Under the pieces are notes generated by a model. That model was not told the DNA's origin, did no database searches, and worked only from the letters and a program-made list of their open reading frames with translations. 64,000 nucleotides of DNA from Limonium bicolor (lineage: Eukaryota > Streptophyta > Magnoliopsida > Caryophyllales > Plumbaginaceae): assembly GCA_023374045.1 (NCBI GenBank), contig CM041776.1, positions 42,538,171 to 42,602,170 on the forward strand, written 5' to 3'. The first letter of the stretch is position 1; each line of letters starts with the position of its first letter. The position numbers and the translations under genes are program-made. Below are positions 33,694 to 45,570 of this stretch, piece by piece.

Positions 33694-34977
33694 ATGCCTC
33701 GTATTCGTGGTGGCGACTGCCCTGGAGCATCATCTTCTTCTGCACCTCGTCTTCTGGACGATGGCTTTGTCTCAGTAGAGGCTCGTGCCTGGTTCGAACA
33801 GGGCAAGGACTTTTATCATAGAGAGGAAATTTGAGCCGGCAGTGCTAGAGGCTGCAGGGGTGGATACTATATTTGCCAGGCTAGGACTTTCAGAGGTCCT
33901 AAGGTTAGGAGGGAGTCTTTGCTCCGGACTTAGCTAGAGAGTTCTATGCTAATGCCCGGGCAGGCGATATGAGCATTACTTCTTATGTACGCCATAGCCC
34001 CGTGGAGGTCACACCCTCGACTTTCACCTCTCTCTTGCACATTCCGGATGCTCCTGGTGATATCCGAGGATTCACAGAGGAGTACTTGCAGAGGTCGAAG
34101 TCCAGGTGGCTTCAGGCTGTAGGGGAGGACCCGACGTAGAGGGGAGGAGGAGAAGGATGTCCTCCCGTTTGCTAGCTTCCCGACGCTGACTCAGAGGCTT
34201 CTCCTGGAGATCCTCAGTCATCAGATTCGCCCATCTGGGGCGCATGATGCTTCTGATGAGGATTGTGCCTTACTGGACTATTTCCTAGGTCCATTTCCAC
34301 CCGCTCAGCGCCTCTCCTTCAGCCACGTCATGTTCGGCCAGCTCTATAAGGTGGTCTCCTACATGATGACGAAGAAGAAGAAGATCACTCCCATTTTTCC
34401 CTTCTTCCTCAGTCTCCACATTATCGGTACTGTCCCATTCCCAGCAGGGTTCAGGGAGACTTTAGATCTTCGTCCAGCGAAGCGCTAGTGTCACTGCTGA
34501 CTGTGCGGAGCTGGGGCTTTATGCGCTCAGATGATGGTACTTGGGTTAGGAGTGCCACTGCTCGGTCTTCCACTGCATCTTCCACAGCAGCGGGGACCTC
34601 TACTGGAGCTACACACTCAGCCGATCCTGACCCACCGTCCGCACAGGGAGAGGAGCCTTATAGGCCGACTAGAGATGATGCAGACCCCTGCTCCTGTACC
34701 CTACTCCACAGATCTACAGGCTCAGTTCCAGACCTTCCATCAGATGCAGCAGCAGATGCAGAGAGCTTTGAGAGCTTTGAGCAGACAGCAGAGGAGGATG
34801 CTAGCTGAGCAGTCACAGATGATGCAGCGCTTGGATCGGAGTGACGAGTTGTATCACCGAGTGGTACAGCGCTTAGACCAGGGTGACCAGTTGCAGGCAC
34901 AGACCGCTCAGCTCATGCAGCGTCTCCTCGCTCAGTCAGGCCAGGGACCAGCACAGCCTCCACCACCACCACAGTGA
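33694..34977 (+). pseudogene. Degraded Athila-type transposon protein with Gln-rich C-terminus
   Basis: It starts MPRIRGGDCPGASSSSAP after an intron-like T-rich stretch. Joined by eye across several frame changes it gives FEQGKDFYHRE, then SYVRHSPVEVTPSTFTSLL, then HQIRPSGAHDASDEDCALLD and FGQLYKVVSYMM, the order seen in 'putative plant transposon proteins' of Athila-like elements. The last open part, 34531-34977, ends in a coiled-coil-like run (QMQQQMQRALRALSRQQRRM) and a Pro tail. It has no protease, polymerase or integrase motif. Its role in the family is unknown to me. Some frameshifts could be assembly errors. Confidence 0.5.
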
Positions 34978-36369
34978 TTATTTTTGTTATCTTTATTTTA
35001 TTTTGATTTTCTCTGACTTTTTTGTAGACTATTACTGTTTAAACCTTGTGCTAACATTTGATATATTCAGGAAGGTAACAGTGTGGTTTTATTTTTTTAT
35101 TTTATGAATTTTTATTTATGTTTTTCATTTATGATTTTCTTTTGGTTCATTGGAGTTCTGCTGGCTATATATGATTTTCTTTTCAGAACAATTCTATGTC
35201 GAATATATAGCTGAACTCACCTTTGGAAAGCAACCTCAGTTGCTTTGGCATTTCAATATCTTCGGTTGAACACTTGCGCAAACTCAAGTGTGAGGAACGT
35301 CTCACCCCTGCCAAAGCTCTAAGTGTGAGGAAGGTACCTTCCTCAATCTACGATACAAGGGGAGTTTCAATTCTCATTTATTATATTAATGTTCAACCTA
35401 CTTGCATTTAATCCTTTATGAGTCTGTCATAATTTGAAAGGTCATTTTCTTGATTTTAATTCTGAACAATGAGGACATTGCTCCTCTTAAGTGTGAGGAA
35501 GGAAACCTTTCCCTGAAATTATGACAGTAGTTCGATAATGCCACACTCACTTTTTGCTACTCTAAACTGCCTAAAAAAAATTTAAAAATTGAAAATGAGA
35601 TAAATAATTGTAGAAGTGTCTGAAATTATGTCAAGTGACAACTGAAAGGTAGTTTTATTTCAAGGAGTTTGTATAAAATTATTTTCCTCAAAATACTCTA
35701 TTTCGCTCAAAATGATAGATCTGCTAGTTGTAAAAATCAATTTAGTTTAGCTTGGGATTATGGAAATATGTGGAAAGTCAAGGAAAGAAGGATAAAGACA
35801 AGGTACTCCGCTGTTTATGAATTTTTCTAACCAAAACAGGCCTCGTCTATCTGGTTATTAAGTTCTTTGGGGTGCTTTATCACCTATCTACCTAAGGTCT
35901 CGTGACCTGGGATAGAAGACCCAACACCGCTACAAGATAGAGAGAAAAGTCTGGGGTACAGAAAAATAATGCAATTAAAAAATATATTATATAAATAATA
36001 TGTGCTTTGTCTATCAATTTGCACATTCAAAAAAATGTAAATATAAATTGCAATTTATTTATAACATGAGTATGTGGTGTTGAAAGGTATTGCGGAATAA
36101 GGCATTACTTCACACCCCTTGTCATCCCGGGTTAGTGAATGAAATTGGTTGGAAATCCCAGGTTAATCTAACTTGTTTTCTGCAGTTAGTTCTTCTATGC
36201 TTTTATTAAAATTGTTCTTCTTCACTGTTTATAAAACCTACTTCTAAGAGCAGAATTATTCTTTCATTGTCACTTTGTCTAAATTCCCTTCTACACTTAT
36301 TTAATCTTGTTTTATTATTAAGGCTTAGAGATAATTAATTCCTTATTTGCTTGAGGACAAGCAAAAGTC
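34978..36369 (+). other. 3' non-coding region of the Athila-type element
   Basis: AT-rich sequence that carries four copies of AAGTGTGAGG (35286, 35321, 35489, 36370). The last forms the polypurine tract. No pol-like coding signal. Confidence 0.55.
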
Positions 36370-36384
36370 AAGTGTGAGGAAGTT
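36370..36384 (+). promoter_or_regulatory. Polypurine tract of the Athila-type element
   Basis: AAGTGTGAGGAAGTT directly precedes the 3' LTR (TGATAAGTGC). The purine run GAGGAAG is the likely plus-strand primer. Confidence 0.6.
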
Positions 36385-38003
36385 TGATAAGTGCAAAACA
36401 TATAGACTTTTTAAGGTTTAATCACCTTATTAATTGCAGCATTTTTAGTAATGTTTCTCACTTATCTTTGGTTTTTCCTATATTTATGTTATTATATTAA
36501 CTGATGTATTATATGTGTTAAATGTAGGAAAAATGACAAACAAAGACACATATATTATTAAGGGATTAAAGAGCCACGTGCATGTCACGCAGAGAAGCGA
36601 GTCCGCCTCAGAACCGCCTCCTTATATAGCGGACAACACTAGGGTTTTATTTAAATGCAACCGCTTCATGTGCCAGGCGGAAGAGATAGAGGCGACCGCC
36701 TCTTATCGGGCGGACAAGAGACAGAAGACCGCTTATCAAGCGGGCGGACAGGATAGAGGAGACCACCACTTAAGAGGCGGACGACTCTAATGCAACCGCG
36801 AGGCGGTTGAGACAGAGAAGACCGCCACTTAACAGGCGGACAACATACAGAGGAGACCGCTAAATAAGTGGCGGACACGTGTAAATCTGTTGAGGAAATG
36901 AAGAAAGTAACGGGTTATCTTCTACCCAACTCGGCCGGCGCCTACCAGAAATCACGCACGCGATTCAGCCCTGTCCCTGCGCAATCAATAGCTGCAATCA
37001 ATGGGAGCTGCAATCAACGAGCTCAATCAGTGAGCTGATGAGCTGCTGCTCTATTTTCCTCTATAAATACGAGCTTCATTCCTCTTATCCGGTGTCCTTC
37101 CGGAGGCTCCTTCCTGGTTCCTCTGGAGTTCCAACTCACGCACCATCTCATTTCTCTCCTTCCGCCTTCTCCATTTTTATTTATTTTACAGTCCACTAAA
37201 TCCCCTCTAGCCTACGTATACAAAATAGCAGAGCGAGACGGAGTGATTACGGATGATTTCTATCATTCTTGTTTCTGTTATTCTATTTAATATGTTAGGC
37301 TAGTTTACTTTCGCTTTGGGAATAATTATTATGTTCTGTATTATTATGCAATGTTTTTACTGGTTTTTAATTTAATGAAGTTTGTTACGCTTAAAGCTCA
37401 TCTCTCGCCTTTTTAATAAATGTCATGAGTTTATTAATTGCTTGCTAAGTCTATTTTGATCAGACCAGGTGATAAATAGATAGGTTGATTAAGCCGTAAA
37501 TTGGAGAAAGCTCTATTATGATTTAATGAGTTAGTATTTTCAGATGCAATTATATTTCCTGGAATTTAATGTCCGTTTACATAAGAGTGCTCGAACCTTG
37601 ATTAGACCGAGCATTTCGGTAAACGAGTTCTTATGAGGCTATGACTTAGTCCTTAGGATAATTTAAGGAATTTTGCCAAACAATTATAATTAGACCAGTA
37701 GGAATAGCATGAAGGAGCAGATAATATTAATCTGAACCAGAGTCCGTTTAGTTTATTTGCTTACTTAGTTAATTTTATTAACTGCTTTTATTTATATTTA
37801 ACAAGTCAATTAATCCCCCCTCTTTGTGACACGCTTAGGTACTATAATATGTACATTAGTCCCGTGGTTCGATATTCGGTCACTTACATTTCACTATACT
37901 ACTGCGACCGGGATTTGTTTGCAGCCCGACGTTATTTTGGGTTTTAATTTCTTTTCTTTAATTTTAATTATACCACTTAAACCACTCACAATACACGTCT
38001 GCA
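36385..38003 (+). repeat. 3' LTR of the Athila-type element
   Basis: 1,619 bp, nearly identical to the 5' LTR. Differences are mainly one-base gains or losses (for example near 36657, 37110 and 37200), with one longer gain near 36890-36905. It ends ACGTCTGCA, then CTATG. Confidence 0.85.
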
Positions 38004-38018
38004 CTATGAATAGTAAAG

Positions 38019-38307
38019 TTTTTGCTGTTCGCAGCTACAAATTAATTTAAATCATATTAATAGTGTAAACACATAAAAATGTAATCCAACACTTTTTTTT
38101 AAAAAAAAGATTCCAGTATTGATTACAACAAAAAGTAACTAGCAAAATTCGCTACTAATCAACTACAAATTCTTGGGTTAAATTACTTTCAGATATCATT
38201 TTTGAAAAAAAAACACAGGGACCACATTATTGTTTACAATGTCAATATGATTTGAAAAAACTTTTGTACTACGGTGATTAGTAATTTGTACTGCGAATAG
38301 CAACCCC
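38019..38307. mobile_element. MITE-like element beside the Athila insertion
   Basis: The left arm (GCTGTTCGCAGCTACAAATT and ATTTAAATCATATT) and the right arm read in reverse (GGGGTTGCTATTCGCAGTAC and TTTCAAATCATATT) are imperfect inverted repeats around about 200 bp of AT-rich sequence. The right arm also matches 315-375. The left arm appears to lack about 25 bases. Ends and superfamily are uncertain. Confidence 0.45.
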
Positions 38308-38693
38308 TTAACTACGGCCTCGATAAGTAATTTAGATTAAAAGACTAGTTTATCCTTACATTTGTATGGAAATAATAAAATAACAATATTTTATTGGTAT
38401 GACAAAATAATATAGTATAATGATAATAATAATAATTATAAAATTATAAAGGGAAAAAATAGAAACAGATATACAAAGAGTCTAAAACGTCTTATAATTT
38501 GAACATAACTAATAACTTGAATATGAGGGATAAGGAACTTCTTCTTACTCTCTCTATTCCACGTCACAATTAATCTTTTTGAGTCGCTGTAGAGCCCTAA
38601 GTAATTTGAAGTCACTAAAGTTTGAGCCTTAGAGGTGTTTGTTTTTGGAATTAGGAAATCAAAAAACGAAAACATCCTGTTTTTTTAGTTTAC
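38308..38693. other. AT-rich spacer
   Basis: Simple A/T-rich DNA with an ATAATAATAATAATT microsatellite near 38422. No gene or element end recognised. Confidence 0.4.
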
Positions 38694-38953
38694 TGTAGTT
38701 TGTGAGTATTTTATTCATTATTTGATGATCTGAAATGAGACATACAACCCTATATTTATAGGCACCTATGGAAGGGTCTAGATACGGAAGGGTCTAGAAA
38801 TCCTAAGGGAAGAGACACTTAGGAAGTGTCTGTCTATGAAACATAAATAACTGAACAAGAGCAATTAATTACATGCTGGACAGACATGAGAACCTAATTA
38901 ATTACAGAAATAACAAATGCACTATTTCCTAGACTAATGGTGTCTATTCAACA
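38694..38953 (-). repeat. 3' LTR of the Copia element
   Basis: Matches 43995-44254 with a few substitutions and lacks one T (TGTGAG against TGTTGAG). The adjoining C-rich stretch at 38954-38960 is the polypurine tract (GGGGGAG) on the minus strand. Confidence 0.82.
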
Positions 38954-38963
38954 CTCCCCCTCA

Positions 38964-39868
38964 GGCCAATGTTCACAGAATCACGATTCGATCCCTCGAT
39001 CCTACGATTTTACGATCCAAATTCATAATTACGATCCGGATCGCAAGTAGGATCGGAGTCATGTAGAATCGTCAAAGGATCACGATTCCATTGCACGATC
39101 CTACGATTCTACACTCTAGATACATAGTACGATCCTACGATCCCATTGATCCCAACTTTGTTTATAGTTTATCTTTTTTATATCAATGTGAATTATATCT
39201 TAATACAATTTAAAGAAACAAAAGTTCTCAAAATTTTGTAGATAGTTTCATAATCCATCAAATATTATGACTTTCAACATGTATATGTAGATTTATTGAG
39301 GTCACTGAGCGGATAAGGATTAAGATTAGAAATCACTTCTTGTTACTCGCCATAAAAGATTATAATATGTACCTAGGTGTTAAAAAAATGTATGACATTA
39401 AAGTGTTATTTAATATTCTAATGATTGAAAAATTCAAAGTTTAAGCTATAAAGTAGAAAATGAAAAAAAACTTAAAAGAACCAATACAAAATTATAAAAT
39501 ATTATTGATTACTTTATCATTTTTTTCTTCTTGGTTTATAATTGAAACATAAGCTGTTAGAACTCATTTTGGCTTGTGTTCCATTGCTTACTTACTCTTG
39601 AATGTGGATGAATTGGAAAACCCATGATTCTGTTTAATAATAACTTGCAGCTCATAATGTTTGTTGGAGGGTGATGAAATAAATAAAAACGCACATAAAA
39701 TTATGTAGTATGTGGATTTGACTTATGTTCAACTTATCTATTAAATTTTATCTTTTTATGGACAATATTATGAGAATTCATATGGTTTGCTTATCTATAT
39801 TTCAATTTTGGAAGCGTACTATCATTGTTGTGGTCTTAAGTTTTATTTTTCAATTCAATAATGATATC

Positions 39869-39901
<33 letters not shown>

Positions 39902-40089
39902 TTATATATATTATTCTTACTCAAATTAAACTTTGCGCTTTAAATAGAAGTTGTTTATAACATATGTATAATTTGAACAATATTTACTCACTTTTGTATG
40001 ATCGAACAATCCCACGATTCGATCCCATGATCCGATCCTAGGGGTCACTTACGATCCTACGCTAGGATCGCGATCCTAAAAACATTGCC
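38964..40089. mobile_element. 1.1-kb TIR element rich in CGATCC/GGATCG
   Basis: It begins GGCCAATGTT and ends AACATTGCC, a short TIR, and is flanked by TCA on both sides (38961-38963, 40090-40092). Removing it restores a contiguous CCCCCTCAAGCTGGG junction typical of a Copia 3' end. Both ends are packed with CGATCC, ACGATTC and GGATCG in both orientations. The middle is AT-rich with a TATATA run near 39868-39905. No transposase is encoded. The superfamily is not clear to me: the 3-bp duplication would suit PIF/Harbinger or CACTA, but the termini suit neither well. Confidence 0.62.
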
Positions 40090-40092
40090 TCA

Positions 40093-43000
40093 AGCTGGGT
40101 TTGTAAATGTCTTTCATGCCCAGCTTGAAGATAAGATTATGAAATCTGGGACTATGGAGAGGTTTAGTAAACACATCTGCAATATGCTTTTCAGAGGGGA
40201 TATAGCTTAGATCAATTAGGCCCCCTTCAATCTTCTCCTTGATAAAGTGTCGGTCAATCTCAATGTGCTTGGTTTGATCATGCTGGACAGGATTGTGGGC
40301 TATGCTGATTGTAGACTTGTTGTCATATCTCAACTCCATGGGACCTTTCCATTTGATTTGTAAATCACATAGAGTAATTATGATCCAAAGGAGCTCACAT
40401 AGACCATTTGCAAGAGCTCTCAGCTCAGATTCTGCTGAGGATCAAGCCACAACATTTTGTTTTTTGCTTCTCCATGTTACTAGATTTCCTGCCAGGAACA
40501 CACAGAACCCAGTAGTGGACTGTCCGTCAGTCAGTCAGTCAGAGAGCCACCATAATCAGCATCAGTGAATGTTTGAATTGTTAGCTGTTCCCTCTTTTTG
40601 AACAAAATCCCTTGGCCTGGAGTCCCCTTTAAGTAGTGTAGGTTATCTATAGGCAGCTTGTAGATGTGGTTTCCTTGGGTCATGCATGAATTGACTTAGG
40701 ACACTAACTGTGTAAGCAATGTCAGGTCTGGTATGGGAGAGATAAATAAGCTTGCCATAGAGACGTTGATACATAGCTGAGTCAACCTTGGGCTCTTCAT
40801 GGGCAATGTCAAGTTTTTGATTGGGATCCATTGGTGAAGTAACTGGTCTACAAGCACTCGTTCCTGTCTCTCTTAGCAAGTCTGTGATATACTTTTGTTG
40901 ACTGATAAAGATGCCTTGAGATGAGCGAGCAACTTCAATCCCTAGGAAATATTTGAGAGAGCCAAGAGACTTCATCTCAAATTTTGATTTGAGCTGCTTT
41001 TCTAGAAATTGTTTCTCTGCTGGATCATTACCGGTAACAATAATGTCATCAACATATACGAGGAGAATAGTCACTCCCCCTGGGCGAGAGTGCTTGAAGA
41101 ATAGAGTATGATCACCCTGACTTTGACTATACCCAGCAGCGCGGACAACCTTGGTAAAGCGGTCAAACCAAGCTTGAGACCGTATAAAACTTTTTTTAAT
41201 CGACATACTTTGGAGGAGGTAGATGCTGATGTAGAATCGTCATTAAAGCCCAGGGGAATGCACATGTAAATCTCATCATGTAGATCACCATGGAGGAAGG
41301 CATTCTTGACATCAAATTGTGCTAGTGGCCAATCGAAGTAGGATGCCAAGGATAAGAGAATGCGGATAGTATTAAGTTTGACAACAGGAGCAAAGGTTTC
41401 TTGATAGTCAATTCCGTATGTCTAAGTATACCCTTTAGCCACAAGGTGAGCTTTGTATCTCTCTAGTGAACCATCAGCATTGTATTTGACATTGAAGATC
41501 CACCTGCAACCAACAACATGCTTGCCAGGAGGTTTAGTCACAATATCCCAAGTATGATTCTGTTCAAGAGCTCGAATTTCCTCCTGCATAGCATCCGTCC
41601 ACTCTTTCTTGCTCAATGCTTCAGAAACAGAATTAGGTATCCGGATTTCATTAAGGCTTTGAACAAACAAGGCATGAGAAGGAGAAAAATTGTTAAAGGC
41701 AACAAAATTAGTTTGAGGATAAAGAGGAGCTTTGGTGCACTGACGTACACCTTTACGTAAGGCAATTGGTGGAGAGGACTCTTGAGGAAGAGAATCATTA
41801 CCTGGGTTAGACGCTTGGTCCTGCGTCAACCACGGAGTTGACATGTGCTCTCTTGAATACACCCGTGTCACAGGAGGTGGAGGGGTCTGGTCATGGTTGG
41901 ATGATTCGTTTAAAGATAGAGTATGATGAGTTGGTGGTGAATTTGGGGTTTGTAAGTTAGAAGAGGATGATTGTTGGTCAGATTGAGATGGTTGTTTCTG
42001 GTCATGGTTGGATGATTTAGTTGGAGATGGAGTAGGATGAGTTGGTGGTGAATTTGGGGTTTGTAAGTTAGGAGAGAATGATTGTTAGTCAGATTGAGAT
42101 GGTTGTGAATCAAGTGTGAGTGGTGGTAAGTCTGATGATGATGGTTGTGAATTTAATGATGTTGGTAGCTTTGGGGAAGAGGATGTAATGGTGTAGGTTG
42201 GGAGTGGTGGAGCAATATGAGGATCCTGAGAAGACGATAAAGAAGTGGTAGAGTTGGGGTAAAATGGGTCAGTTTCATGAAAGGTAACATCTGCAGTTAT
42301 GTAGCTCCTTTTTGTGGTGGGATTGTAGCTCTTGTACCCTTTTTGGGTTGGGGAATAGCCAAAGAAGATGCACTTAGTAGATCGTGGGTCCAATTTCCCC
42401 CTATGAGGAGCAGGAATATGAACAAAAACAGTATAACCAAACACCGCAGATCAAGATCAGAAGAGATTTTGGTATGAGGGAAGAAGTGACGGAGGCACTC
42501 AAGTGGGGATTTATTTTGGAGAAAGCGAGTGGGCAATTTGTTGATAAGATGACATGCTGTTAGTGTAGCTTCACCCAATAGTGTTTAGGAGTATTTGATT
42601 GGAAGAGTAAAGCATGACTCATTTCAAGCAGATGTTGATTTTTTTCTTTTAACAATACCATTTTGTTATGAAGTGTATGGGCAGGAGGATTCATGAATGA
42701 TACCTTTGGAGAGAGAGAATGAGTTCACAGTTTGGTTGAATCATGTTGAAGAATGTGGGAATAATTGAACTCACATCACTTTTGTTTTCCATGAGAAAGA
42801 CCCACATAAAGCGAGTACAATCATCAATAAATATAATAAACCACCGAGCTCCGGAAATATTAGCGATTGGAGAAGGCCCCCAAACATCACTGTGAATGAG
42901 ATCAAAGAGAGAACTACACTTGGTATTACTTTGGGGAAAAGACACACGGGAGTATTTAACAAATTCACACACATCACAATGAAAATTTAAAATATCAATA

Positions 43001-43704
43001 CCGCTAAAGAGGTGTGGGAACATGATTTTCAGCACATGAAATGAAGGATGACCAAAGCGCTTATGATGAAGCCATATAGTATTGGTATTAGTAGCGGTAG
43101 AAGAAAGGGCTTTGGGTGAGGAATTTAAGGCATCGGGTATATCAAGGTAGTACAGTCCACCCCGTTGCTTAGCAGTTCCAATTATCCTCCCTGTGTGTAG
43201 ATCCAACAAGATGCACCATGAAGGAAAGAAAATTGCAACACAATTAAGGTCAGTGGTTAGTTTGTGGATAGATGCAAGGTTCATGGCAAGTTTTGGAATA
43301 TGTAAGGTATTTTTCGGATGTAGTTGGTCAAAAAGTATGACATTTTCGTGTCCAGAAACATGTGTAGATGAGCCATCAACAGTGGTGATGTGGCTATTTA
43401 TGGAACAAGGATGATAGTGTATAATAAAAGATGAACAAGAGGTCATATGTGAGGTAGCACCTGAATCCAATATCCAATTTGAAGGTGGAGAATGTCCTGA
43501 AGCATTAAGACAAAAATTTGTGGAGAGTTTACCTTGCAGGGCAAGGCAGCTATGACCAGAATCATTAGAGCTTCAATGAGACTGCAGCATTGCTCTGAGT
43601 TGTTGTATTTCTTCTTGAGATAATGATGAGGGTGTAGCAGAGTTGTCATATGTAGAGGAGGCAAGATTCACACGTCCATAGTTTGAAGTAGCTTCCTTTG
43701 ACAT
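40093..43704 (-). pseudogene. pol: Copia polyprotein remnant (PR-INT-RT-RH)
   Basis: Read on the minus strand it starts MSKEATSNYGRVN (ATG at 43704), only about 290 bases after the PBS, and breaks at a stop before the protease (MDSGATSHM, about 43470). The GAG-pre-integrase knuckle (WLHHKRFGHPSFHVL, CDVC) and integrase core (DLIHSDVWGPSP, FIDDCTRFMWVF) reach about 42691. Integrase C-terminus (FGYSPTQKGYKSY) and an RT start ([20 protein letters not shown]) follow. A TAG at 41424-41422 interrupts KGYT-TYGIDY where Gln is usual. RT continues with VKNAFLHGDL and LLVYVDDIIVTGND. RNase H ends at RHFIKEKIEGG and VFTKPL. Several frame breaks make it inactive. Confidence 0.88.
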
Positions 43705-43982
43705 TATTTAATCCTTAGTGAGAGACTTACACTGGAAAAAAAGAGAGGCGGTGACACCCGGAAGATATAGTTGTGCAGGAGAATTGGAGATGCACCAAGG
43801 AGAGAAGGGATTTGAAGGCAACACAGGAGAAAAGAACACCAAAATAGTGCGGAGATGCCCAGAAAAAAAAGTGGTTTACTGCTGGAATCGTAACCAGAAA
43901 TTGAAGAGGTGGTTATGGTATTTAGTGTTAGGGTTGAAGAAGCTGGCAGCAGCCAGAGAGAGAGAGGAAAAGATAGATTTAG

Positions 43983-43994
43983 GCTCTGATACCA
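43983..43994 (-). promoter_or_regulatory. Copia primer binding site (initiator Met)
   Basis: The plus-strand GCTCTGATACCA is TGGTATCAGAGC on the element strand, complementary to the 3' end of initiator tRNA-Met. It abuts the LTR with no spacer, which fixes the LTR border at 43995. Confidence 0.88.
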
Positions 43995-44254
43995 TGTAGT
44001 TTGTTGAGTATTTTATTCATTATTTGATGATCTGAAATGAGACATACAACCCTATATTTATAGGCACCTATGGAAGGGTCTAGGTACGGAAGGGTCTAGA
44101 AATCCTAAGGGAAGAGACACTTAGGAAGTGTCTGTCTAGGAAACATAAATAACTGAATAGGTGCAATTAATTACATGCTGGACAGACATGAGAACCTAAT
44201 TAATTACAGAAATAAAAATGCACTATTTCGTAGACTAATGGTGCCTGTTCAACA
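43995..44254 (-). repeat. 5' LTR of the Copia element
   Basis: 260 bp with a TATA box on the minus strand (TATAAATATA, 44053-44062). It begins TGTTGAACAGG on the element strand. Confidence 0.85.
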
Positions 44255-44368
44255 GTTACATTATTGAGTTTTTAGAAAAAAATAGAATTCATCTCCCGCA
44301 GGATGAAGTAATATACTCTTATCCATAAAATTAAGGATGTTAATGAGAAATTCATCAACAACGACATG

Positions 44369-45086
44369 CAGGGGCGAAGTCAGAATTTTTTTCAGGGGGT
44401 GCGAGATTTTTTTTAATAATATTAATTAATATTTTAAAATTAATTTTTAATTAATATAAATTTAAAATTCATAATTATATTTTAAAATGATTATAGATAT
44501 TTAATTTAACACAAAAATTAAATTAAAATTGAAATATATATATATTAATATATAAAGAAGTTTGTTTTACAATAAAGTTTAAGTTTTAGAAAATTGGTAT
44601 ACTAAATTATATGTTAATGTCAATAATATAGAACCAATAGGTCTAGGCTAGTAGTTTTTTTCTACAAATTCATTATTCTGAGTAATTTTAATTTTATTAT
44701 AATTTGTGAAATCTATAATATAAAAACTAAAAACTTTTTTATTATTGATGGAAACCTACATGAATACTAAGACTGACATAATAACCAGTTTTACTCTTGA
44801 CTACATTGCTAAAATAAAAATATCAAGAGTTTTTATCTAATACAAACTAAAAATGTTTTTTTTCAATATAATTCTAAAACAAGTAATACATATTAATAAC
44901 TATAAAATTGATAATAAATAGAATTAAGTGATATCATAGTGATATTTTACAAAATGTTATGGGTACAAACAAATATCTATTAACATAAATAAACTATATA
45001 ACAAAAAACTAAAACTAACATAAGTATGTATCCGAGGGAGCTGGAGGGGGACGCACACCCACCCGCACCCCCTTGTCTTCACCCTG
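44369..45086. mobile_element. Non-autonomous hAT element
   Basis: The termini CAGGGGCGAAGTC and, inverted, CAGGGTGAAGACA both continue into AGGGGGTGCG. The flanking 8-bp sequences ACGACATG (44361-44368) and ATGACATG (45087-45094) match at 7 of 8 positions. CAGGG-type ends plus an 8-bp duplication are diagnostic of hAT. The 718-bp interior is AT-rich with no transposase. Confidence 0.78.
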
Positions 45087-45094
45087 ATGACATG

Positions 45095-45570
45095 AAACAA
45101 ATAGATGAGAATCAAACATGTGACAGATGAAGTGGGTGATGGAAGCGGATAAGAATTTGCATGCATCAACTAATCTAGTTTGTATATTACTTGAACAATC
45201 TTTCATATTCCTAACAAGATACATTTTAGTTGAAAAAATGGGTTGATGTATGAAACTAGAAAAATGAAAAAAACTAAACCAAACAAAATAATATTATATG
45301 TGTAATAAATGTATAATGGGTTGGATGATTAATGAAAAGTTAGCACCCATATCCAACTAGCTAGAACCATCACCTAATTATCCATTACCCGCTTATCATT
45401 TTTTTATATTGGGGTTTCAACCACTTATTTAAATCAAGTGGATCGGATTAACCAATATCTGTCAAGAAGTGTCATCTTAATCTATATATATACGCTCAAC
45501 CAAGCATTGAGATTTGAGATAGAGAATAAAACAATTGTCAAATCTTTCTTTTAATTTCTTTTATTTGTCT
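45095..45570. other. Unassigned AT-rich sequence
   Basis: No exon, repeat or element end recognised. A T-rich stretch near 45546-45580 borders the LINE-like segment that follows. Confidence 0.35.

Larger units (their letters stand above)
30508..38003 (+). mobile_element. Non-autonomous Athila-type Ty3/Gypsy element (7.5 kb)
   Basis: LTRs begin TGATAAGTGC and end ACGTCTGCA. The 5-bp duplication CTATG flanks the element (30503-30507, 38004-38008). The PBS matches the tRNA-Asp type typical of Athila, and the 3' end has the Athila-style GCTTGAGGACAAGCAAAAG then AAGTGTGAGGAAG tract. The 4.3-kb internal region encodes only a degraded transposon-type protein and a Gln-rich frame, with no pol. It would rely on an autonomous Athila relative. 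Confidence 0.85.
38694..44254 (-). mobile_element. Ty1/Copia element, minus strand, gag-deleted
   Basis: 260-bp LTRs lie at 38694-38953 and 43995-44254. On the minus strand they read TGTTGAACAGG to CAAACTACA and are directly followed by the PBS TGGTATCAGAGC. Flanks TTTAC (left) and GTTAC (right) make a near-perfect 5-bp duplication. Protease, integrase, reverse transcriptase and RNase H follow in Copia order. The gag body and its zinc knuckle are missing. A 1.1-kb TIR element sits between the 3' LTR and the RNase H end. Confidence 0.88.

Noticed and set aside
40527..40550. CAGT microsatellite as a coding repeat in Copia RNase H
   Set aside because: It falls in the stretch where the RNase H frame is already broken, so it looks like slippage damage.
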